From Abditibacteriales bacterium (GTDB lineage Bacteria > Armatimonadota > Abditibacteriia > Abditibacteriales > JANWYM01), in contig JANWYM010000314.1 in the NCBI GenBank assembly GCA_025055355.1, positions 1 through 5,508 on the forward strand: a stretch of 5,508 nt of DNA, given 5' to 3'. Below the pieces are notes generated by a model. The model saw nothing but the letters and a program-made list of their open reading frames with translations, ran no database searches and had not been told where the DNA came from. The position numbers were made by a program, and so were the translations under genes. Below are positions 1-4,323 of the stretch, one piece after another. Position 1 is the first letter of the stretch, and each line of letters begins with the position of its first letter.

Positions 1-257
1 GGAATCCGCACCGCCATAATCGCGTCGCAGGCTTTGGCGGAAGCCAGCAGATGACTGACGGGGCAGATGCCGCAGATGCGCGCCATCAGGGACGGCATCT
101 CGTAGAACGGTCGCCCCTCGGTCAGTCGCTCGAACCCGCGTATCTGCGTGACGTGAAAACGCGCGTCCTCCACCAGCCCTTGCTCATCCAGTTGAATGGT
201 GATTTTGGCATGTCCCTCAATACGGGTGACGGGATCAATGACGATTTGCTGTGCCAT
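1..257 (-). CDS. hoxH: HoxH, large (Ni-Fe) subunit of bidirectional NAD-linked hydrogenase, N-terminal part
   Basis: Catalytic large subunit of the cytoplasmic [NiFe] hydrogenase; it oxidises or evolves H2 at the Ni-Fe site. Only the first 85 codons are here and the gene runs off the left edge. The ATG is at 257-255. The protein opens MAQQIVIDPVTRIEGHAKI, the typical start of HoxH. The first metal-binding motif, RICGICPVSH, lies at residues 60-69, with C62 and C65 as two of the four Cys ligands of the Ni-Fe centre. The second CxxC pair and the C-terminal cleavage site are outside the window. The start is preceded by a weak purine-rich GAGAGAG about 6 bases upstream. It is the last hox gene visible, 193 bases after hoxY, an unusually wide gap for this gene pair. 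Identification is firm from the motif and from the neighbours. Confidence 0.95.
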   Translation of the reverse strand, partial: MAQQIVIDPVTRIEGHAKITIQLDEQGLVEDARFHVTQIRGFERLTEGRPFYEMPSLMARICGICPVSHLLASAKACDAIMAVRI

Positions 258-357
258 CTACAACTCTCTCAGATGTCACCGATTCAATGGACGGACGCGG
301 ACGGCTCAGGGGGTCATATCTGCGTGCGTCCATCAAGTCAGCGGTATCACTCCCTCG

Positions 358-412
358 AAAATCGTCGTCGTCCTCGCTCTCGAACCTCACAAATGACGAC
401 GAGGAGGATTTT
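358..412. repeat. Imperfect inverted repeat in hoxY-hoxH gap
   Basis: Arms 358-375 and 395-412 are inverted copies, 15 of 18 matching, with a 19-base spacer. They are built of TCG/TCC triplets bounded by AAAATC and GATTTT. On the minus strand the spacer side reads GTCATTTGTGAGG..., loosely resembling the core of the other palindromes in this window, so it may be a decayed relative. The rest of the 193-base gap (258-450) holds a small stem-loop at 425-444 just after the hoxY stop and no convincing gene. Confidence 0.5.
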
Positions 413-424
413 TATCCAGCCTGG

Positions 425-444
425 TGTCCCCTTAAGGACAGGGG
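425..444 (-). other. Small stem-loop directly after hoxY
   Basis: CCCCT (428-432) can pair with AGGGG (440-444), or TGTCC (425-429) with GGACA (436-440), the two folds being mutually exclusive. It starts 6 bases after the hoxY stop on the minus strand. No T-run follows, so it may be an RNA-processing or stabilising hairpin rather than a terminator, or simply chance. Confidence 0.25.
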
Positions 445-450
445 TGATTC

Positions 451-984
451 CTATCCAAACCGCGCCCGCGCGCTGAGGTCGGGAATGCGTCCCGCGACCA
501 GTTCGCTGACCGCGAAGTAAATTGTGTCCGCTGAGGGCGGGCAGCCGGGAATGAACACGTCCACCTTGACGAACTCGTGAATCGGACGAGAACGCGGGAG
601 CAACGGGGGAAGGTCCGCCGCCGGAATTTGCGGCTGCACAGTGGCGTTCTCGACGTAGGCGCGTTGGAGAATCGCATCCACGCCGAACGGGTTGCGCATG
701 GACGGCACGTTCGCGGTCACGGCGCAGTCGCCCAACGACACAAGGATTTTGGTTTTCTCTCGGATGGTGCGAATCTTGCGCTCGTCCTCTTCGCTGCTCA
801 CCGCGCCCTCCACCAATGCGACGTCCACCCCATCGGGATACTCCTTGAAGTCCACCAGCGGGCTGTAAACGATGTCCGCTTTGCTGAGGATTTCCAGTAA
901 CCGTTCGTCCATGTCCAGAAACGACATGTGACAGCCGGAGCAGCCGTCCAGCCACACGGTCGCCAGTCGCACTTTCTCGCTCAT
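451..984 (-). CDS. hoxY: HoxY, small subunit of bidirectional [NiFe] hydrogenase
   Basis: Small subunit of the hydrogenase module. It carries the proximal [4Fe-4S] cluster that takes electrons from the Ni-Fe site of HoxH to the diaphorase. The protein is 177 residues, close to the usual size for HoxY. Cluster ligands are visible: C15 and C18 in DGCSGCH, C87 in GDCAV and C148 in PGCPP. The VEG motif at 59-61 is also typical. The ATG at 984 is chosen because the protein then begins MSEKVRLATVWLDGCSGC, as in the family. Its ATGA overlaps the hoxU stop by four bases, and a strong GGAGGGG sits five bases upstream (996-990). A longer reading from 1098 is possible but adds an unrelated 38-residue tail that lies inside hoxU. 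Translational coupling to hoxU is likely. Confidence 0.96.
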   Translation of the reverse strand: MSEKVRLATVWLDGCSGCHMSFLDMDERLLEILSKADIVYSPLVDFKEYPDGVDVALVEGAVSSEEDERKIRTIREKTKILVSLGDCAVTANVPSMRNPFGVDAILQRAYVENATVQPQIPAADLPPLLPRSRPIHEFVKVDVFIPGCPPSADTIYFAVSELVAGRIPDLSARARFG

Positions 985-1700
985 TGTTTCCCCTCCCGCA
1001 TGAGCGTTAGGTAAGGCAGGAACTGCCGTCTCTTTGCCATCTCCGCCACAGACCGCCCCTTCTCCACCAGCGCCCCCGTCGGACAGACGTGGACGCATTT
1101 ACCGCAACTCGTGCAGGACTCAGATTCGCCCCACGGTTTGTTCAGGTCGGTGATAACGCGGGCGTTAATGCCGCGCCCCATCACATCCCACGTGTGCGCG
1201 CCCTCAATCTCATCGCACACGCGCACGCAGCGCGTGCACAGGATACAACGGTTGTGGTCTATCACAAAACGGTCGTGCGAGGCGTCAACGGGCAGGCGCG
1301 GATAGCGGTAGGGGAAGTGCACATGGTCCACCCCCAACTGCTGCGCGAGGCTCTGCAACTCGCAGTGCCCGTTCGACACGCACACCGAGCAGATATGGTT
1401 GCGCTCCGAGAAGAACAGTTCCAGGATCTGCCGACGGTATTTTTTCAGTCGCTCCGTCGCGGTGTTGACCTCCATGCCCTCCTCCACGCGCGTCACGCAG
1501 GCAGGGAGCAGTCGTCGCTGCCCCTTGACCTCCACCAAACACAAGCGACACGCGCCCACCGGGGTCAGCCCGTCAAGGTGACAGAGCGCGGGGATGAAGA
1601 TACCGTTCTCGCGGCAGACCTCGAGGAGGGTCTGGTCTTCGCGTGCGCCCACGTCACGGTCGTCTATCTTCAGCGTTTTCACGCGAACCGACTGTCTCAT
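981..1700 (-). CDS. hoxU: HoxU, diaphorase iron-sulfur subunit of bidirectional hydrogenase
   Basis: Electron-transfer subunit related to the N-terminal part of complex I NuoG; it connects HoxF (NADH site) to HoxY. The protein is 239 residues, the usual HoxU length. An N-terminal ferredoxin-type [2Fe-2S] domain has C40, C51, C54 and C68. A His/Cys-rich motif follows (H102, C104, C107, C113 in NHICSVCVSNGHC). Two [4Fe-4S] CxxCxxCxxxC motifs come next: C152, C155, C158, C162 and C196, C199, C202, C206, the last continuing into CP. Nothing essential is missing. The ATG at 1700 has a clear GGAGG (1712-1708) seven bases upstream. The gene follows hoxF after 116 bases that contain an inverted repeat, and its TGA overlaps the hoxY ATG. 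It lacks the large molybdopterin-like C-terminal domain of NuoG, which supports hydrogenase rather than complex I. Confidence 0.96.
   Translation of the reverse strand: MRQSVRVKTLKIDDRDVGAREDQTLLEVCRENGIFIPALCHLDGLTPVGACRLCLVEVKGQRRLLPACVTRVEEGMEVNTATERLKKYRRQILELFFSERNHICSVCVSNGHCELQSLAQQLGVDHVHFPYRYPRLPVDASHDRFVIDHNRCILCTRCVRVCDEIEGAHTWDVMGRGINARVITDLNKPWGESESCTSCGKCVHVCPTGALVEKGRSVAEMAKRRQFLPYLTLMREGKQ
990..996 (-). promoter_or_regulatory. hoxY ribosome binding site inside hoxU
   Basis: GGAGGGG on the minus strand, five bases before the hoxY ATG at 984 and within the last codons of hoxU. It fixes the hoxY start and excludes the longer upstream reading. Confidence 0.75.
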
Positions 1701-1707
1701 GCACTCT

Positions 1708-1712
1708 CCTCC
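1708..1712 (-). promoter_or_regulatory. hoxU ribosome binding site
   Basis: GGAGG on the minus strand, seven bases before the hoxU ATG at 1700. It shows that hoxU has its own initiation signal although it is downstream of a palindrome rather than coupled to hoxF. Confidence 0.75.
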
Positions 1713-1740
1713 ACCGTATAGGTTCCGTCTTCCGACGAGA

Positions 1741-1800
1741 TTCTTCGCTTGGCTCGGAATGACAACCCGCCGCCTCAGTCATTCTGAGCGAAGCGAAGAA
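1741..1800. repeat. Dispersed-type inverted repeat between hoxF and hoxU
   Basis: Two 23-base arms, 1741-1763 and 1778-1800, are inverted copies with 21 of 23 positions matching, separated by 14 bases. The right arm reads GTCATTCTGAGCGAAGCGAA and then GAA. Its translated forms give strings such as HSERSEE and FFASLRMT, which I recognise from many draft genomes as non-coding dispersed palindromes. It occupies half of the 116-base gap between the hoxF stop and the hoxU start. In RNA it would form a strong stem-loop inside the operon transcript. It is followed by no T-tract, so it is not an obvious terminator. Confidence 0.8.
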
Positions 1801-1816
1801 CCTCCGGGCAGACGGT

Positions 1817-3448
1817 TCACCTGCGCATCTGACATGCCCCGGCGGGACAGGTCCTCTCCGTGATGTGCGCGAGATACTCATCGCGGAAATAGCGCAGCGT
1901 GCTGAGGACGGGATTGGGCGCGGTGATGCCCAGCCCGCACAAACTCGTGTTCTGCACAAGGTCGCACAGTTCCTCCAGCAATGCCAAATCGTCCGCCGTC
2001 GCGCGCCCCTCTGAGATTTTGGTCAGCAGGTCAAACATGTGCGCCGTGCCCACCCGACAGGGGATGCACTTGCCGCACGACTCGGTCATGCAGAACTCCA
2101 TGAAGTAGCGCGCCACGTCCACCATGCAGGAGGTCTCGTCCATGACAATCATGCCGCCCGACCCCATGATGGAGCCGACCTGCACCAGAGATTCATAGTC
2201 CACGGGCATGTCCAGATGTTGCTCAGGGATACAGCCGCCGGAGGGACCGCCCGTTTGCACGGCTTTGAACTGCCGTCCGTCAGGGACGCCGCCGCCGATG
2301 TCGTAAACGATCTCGCGCAGCGTGATGCCCATCGGCACCTCAATCAGCCCCGTGTTGACCACGCGCCCTGCCAGCGCGAACACCTTTGTCCCCTTGCTCT
2401 TCTCAGTGCCGATGCGGGCGAACCACTCGCCGCCGTTGCGGATGATGGGTGGGACGTTGGCGAACGTCTCGACGTTGTTGATGAGCGTGGGGTCGCCCCA
2501 AAGCCCCGACTCCGCCGGGAAGGGCGGGCGGGGGCGCGGCGTTCCTCGCTTGCCTTCGATGGAAGCAATCAACGCCGTCTCCTCACCGCACACGAACGCA
2601 CCTGCACCCAGCCGCAGGTCCACGTGGAAACTGAACTGCGTGTCGCTGATGTTGTTGCCCAGCAAGCCCTGACGCTCCGCTTGACGAATGGCGGTGCGCA
2701 GCCGCTTGATGGCGAGAGGATATTCAGCCCGCACGTAAATGTAGCCCTGACTCGCGCCGACAGCGTAACCTGCAATTGCCATGCCCTCCAAAACGCGGTG
2801 CGGGTCGCTCTCCAGCACGCTGCGGTCCATGAACGCGCCGGGGTCGCCTTCGTCGGCGTTGCAGATGACGAACTTCCGACCCCCGTTGGCTTTCGCCACC
2901 GTCGTCCACTTCAACCCCGTCGGAAAGCCCGCGCCGCCGCGTCCGCGCAAGCCGCTGCGCACGATTTGCTCAATGACCTCCGCGGGCGTCATGGAGGTCA
3001 GCGCTTGCAGCAGCGCGGAGTAGCCATCCGCTGCGATGTAGTCCTCGATGCGCTCTGGGTCAATTTTGCCCGAGTTCTCCAGAACGACTTTCACCTGACG
3101 CTGAGTGAATGGCGTGTCTGTCGGATACACCAAACGGCTCACGGGCTCCTTGCCCAGACTTTGAACGATGTCGGCGGCGTCTTCGGGGGTGACGCCTCGA
3201 TACATCGTGCCTGTCTCTGCAACTGACACCAGCGGTCCGGCGGCGCACGGTCCCATGCAACCGACGCCTTTCACAAGGCATTTCTTTTCACCGTTGCAGC
3301 GCTTGACCTCTGCTTCCAGGGCTTCTTTGACTTTGTCGCTGCGCGATGACAGGCAACCCGCCGCCATGCAGACGTGAATGTGATGGAGGTATTCCCCCTG
3401 CGCCTCCCGTTCCGACATCGCAATGTCATGCAGTTCCTCGACCGTCAC
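1817..3448 (-). CDS. hoxF: HoxF, NAD(H)- and FMN-binding diaphorase subunit
   Basis: Flavoprotein that exchanges electrons with NAD(H) through FMN and an iron-sulfur cluster; homologous to NuoF with a NuoE-like N-terminal domain. The protein is 543 residues. The N-terminal thioredoxin-like domain keeps a [2Fe-2S] set (C27, C32, C64, C68). The FMN/NADH core includes GRGGAGFPTGLKW (169-181), CNADEGDPGAF (196-206) and GAGAFVCGEETAL (281-293). The [4Fe-4S] site is C458, C461, C464 and C504. The C-terminus keeps a CPAGAC pair (C534, C539) but no extra ferredoxin domain. I chose the GTG at 3448 because a G-rich GGGGGTGG lies seven bases upstream; it overlaps the end of hoxE by 23 bases. The ATG at 3418 (MSEREAQGEY) is an alternative that would remove 10 residues and leave a 7-base gap, but it has no well-placed ribosome site. 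Confidence 0.96.
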   Translation of the reverse strand: MTVEELHDIAMSEREAQGEYLHHIHVCMAAGCLSSRSDKVKEALEAEVKRCNGEKKCLVKGVGCMGPCAAGPLVSVAETGTMYRGVTPEDAADIVQSLGKEPVSRLVYPTDTPFTQRQVKVVLENSGKIDPERIEDYIAADGYSALLQALTSMTPAEVIEQIVRSGLRGRGGAGFPTGLKWTTVAKANGGRKFVICNADEGDPGAFMDRSVLESDPHRVLEGMAIAGYAVGASQGYIYVRAEYPLAIKRLRTAIRQAERQGLLGNNISDTQFSFHVDLRLGAGAFVCGEETALIASIEGKRGTPRPRPPFPAESGLWGDPTLINNVETFANVPPIIRNGGEWFARIGTEKSKGTKVFALAGRVVNTGLIEVPMGITLREIVYDIGGGVPDGRQFKAVQTGGPSGGCIPEQHLDMPVDYESLVQVGSIMGSGGMIVMDETSCMVDVARYFMEFCMTESCGKCIPCRVGTAHMFDLLTKISEGRATADDLALLEELCDLVQNTSLCGLGITAPNPVLSTLRYFRDEYLAHITERTCPAGACQMRR

Positions 3449-3944
3449 GGCTCGTCCACCCCCTTATGCGCTCCAGCACCAGCGACGGCGTCATCTTGCC
3501 GACCACCTCGCCATCGAACACCACCGCCGGAGCCAAGCCGCACGACCCCAGACACCGCGCCGAGAGAAGTGACAGTTTGCCGTCTTTTGTCGTCTCTCCG
3601 GGCTTGACGCCTTCCGCCTGGGCGATGGCAGAGAGGATGCTGGCTGCTCCCTTGATGTAACAGGCTGTGCCTGTGCAGACGACGCAGGTGTGCTCACCGG
3701 GAGGCTTAAGAGTGAAGAAGTGGTAGAACGTCGCCACACCGTAGACGTGACTGAGGGGAACACGCAGCACGGCAGCGACATAGCGCAGAGCCTCTTCATC
3801 CAGATAGCCAAACGACTCCTGCACCGTGTGCAGGCTCTCAATCAACGCGTGCGACTGCCGTCCGTGCCGCCGCATGGTCGCGTCTACCAATCGCCATCGT
3901 TTGTCCTCCGATGGAGGGGAAGGATTGACGAAATCCGTCCTCAT
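3426..3944 (-). CDS. hoxE: HoxE, NuoE-like [2Fe-2S] diaphorase subunit
   Basis: Thioredoxin-fold [2Fe-2S] subunit, homologous to complex I NuoE, and the accessory electron-transfer member of the five-subunit Hox enzyme. With the ATG at 3944 the protein has 172 residues. The helical N-terminal part includes the family signature LRVPLSHVYGVATFYHFF (about 60-77). The cluster ligands are C90 and C95 in CTGTAC, and C131 and C135 in CLGSC. C87 is an additional cysteine. A GTG three bases further upstream (3947) is in frame, but AAAGGAG (3957-3951) is six bases from the ATG and only three from the GTG, so the ATG is preferred. The gene opens the operon and its 3' end overlaps hoxF. Having both HoxE and the NuoE-like domain of HoxF is typical of the cyanobacterial-type hoxEFUYH arrangement. 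Confidence 0.95.
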   Translation of the reverse strand: MRTDFVNPSPPSEDKRWRLVDATMRRHGRQSHALIESLHTVQESFGYLDEEALRYVAAVLRVPLSHVYGVATFYHFFTLKPPGEHTCVVCTGTACYIKGAASILSAIAQAEGVKPGETTKDGKLSLLSARCLGSCGLAPAVVFDGEVVGKMTPSLVLERIRGWTSRDGRGTA

Positions 3945-3947
3945 CAC

Positions 3948-4103
3948 ACTCTCCTTTCACTATATTCAGATAGAGGCGAGGCAACTCACCGTCCGACAAT
4001 GCGCTATGGCAGCCCAGAGAGTTGGCTGCAAAAGTATTGCCTCCGATATTATGGAACGTGAAGAAAGACATTGTTAGGTTTCACCACAGTTACGCAATTT
4101 TAC
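3948..4103 (-). promoter_or_regulatory. hox operon leader and probable promoter region
   Basis: About 155 bases between hoxE and the repeat cluster, visibly more AT-rich than the genes. As the first gene of the operon follows, a promoter is expected here. On the minus strand a CATAAT sequence (4053-4048) could be a -10 box, about 104 bases before the hoxE ATG, but no convincing -35 box lies at the proper distance. A weaker GAGTTG with 17 bases to TATAGT exists close to the ribosome site, but would leave almost no leader. Neither is strong enough to call. No ORF here looks like a gene. Confidence 0.35.
3951..3957 (-). promoter_or_regulatory. hoxE ribosome binding site
   Basis: On the minus strand the bases read AAAGGAG, six bases before the ATG at 3944. 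This is the strongest Shine-Dalgarno match ahead of hoxE and decides between the ATG and the in-frame GTG at 3947. Confidence 0.75.
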
Positions 4104-4146
4104 TAACTAAACTTCTGCGTTTTGCCCTCTCCTTCGAAAATGCCCA

Positions 4147-4208
4147 TCATGGCGAGCGGAGCGGAGCCACCCCCTCCGGAGGAGATGGCTTCGCTCCGCT
4201 CGCCATGA
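4147..4208. repeat. Long palindrome upstream of hox operon
   Basis: Arms 4147-4169 and 4186-4208 are inverted copies with 22 of 23 positions matching. The 16-base centre contains its own perfect palindrome, CCTCCGGAGG (4173-4182). Each arm has a core GAGCGRAGCGRAG shared with the repeat between hoxF and hoxU. No open frame of note uses it. It is probably a related member of a dispersed small repeat family. Confidence 0.8.
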
Positions 4209-4273
4209 CGCTTTCCAGCAGCAGGGAGGGAGAGAAGCGCGAAACGCAAAAGTAAAGAACACTATCCTACCGC

Positions 4274-4312
4274 TGTTTTCCACTCCCCGATGAATCGGTG
4301 ACAGGAAAAACA
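4274..4312 (-). terminator. Stem-loop after the membrane-protein gene, possible terminator
   Basis: An outer stem of TGTTTTCC (4274-4281) and GGAAAAACA (4304-4312) with one bulged A encloses an inner CCGA-tgaa-TCGG hairpin (4287-4298). It begins 12 bases after the stop codon of the minus-strand gene. The outer stem contains A/T tracts, but there is no clean T-run after the hairpin, so its role as a terminator is uncertain. It overlaps the right terminal repeat of the MITE-like unit. Confidence 0.3.
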
Positions 4313-4323
4313 CAAAAGTTTAG

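Noticed and set aside
258..450. A short open frame starting at an ATG in the gap and overlapping the hoxH start
   Set aside because: It is about 32 codons, Arg-rich, has no clear ribosome site and overlaps the well-supported hoxH start.
347..955. A 202-codon minus-strand open frame overlapping hoxY
   Set aside because: It is in another frame of hoxY and its gap, with an Arg/Gly-rich composition and no motif, while the hoxY frame holds all four cluster cysteines.
1741..1800. Rho-independent terminator ending transcription after hoxF
   Set aside because: There is no T-run on the minus strand after the stem, and hoxU and hoxY downstream depend on the same transcript unless a separate promoter exists.
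1654..1959. A minus-strand open frame containing FFASLRMT and HSEPSEES
   Set aside because: These strings come from translating the inverted repeat at 1741-1800 and are familiar artefacts, not protein domains.
2039..3226. A 395-codon open frame on the plus strand
   Set aside because: It lies fully antisense to hoxF, whose protein has all expected motifs. The plus-strand product is rich in His, Arg, Ala and Val with no recognisable domain, as expected for the shadow of a GC-rich gene.
1..3944. Respiratory complex I (nuoE-nuoF-nuoG) or an Hnd-type [FeFe] hydrogenase
   Set aside because: HoxU is too short for NuoG, and it is followed by a [NiFe] small subunit and a large subunit with RICGIC, not by further nuo genes or an [FeFe] H-cluster protein.
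3838..4071. A 77-codon minus-strand frame running from the hoxE leader into hoxE
   Set aside because: It overlaps the start of hoxE in another frame, lacks a good ribosome site and resembles no known protein.
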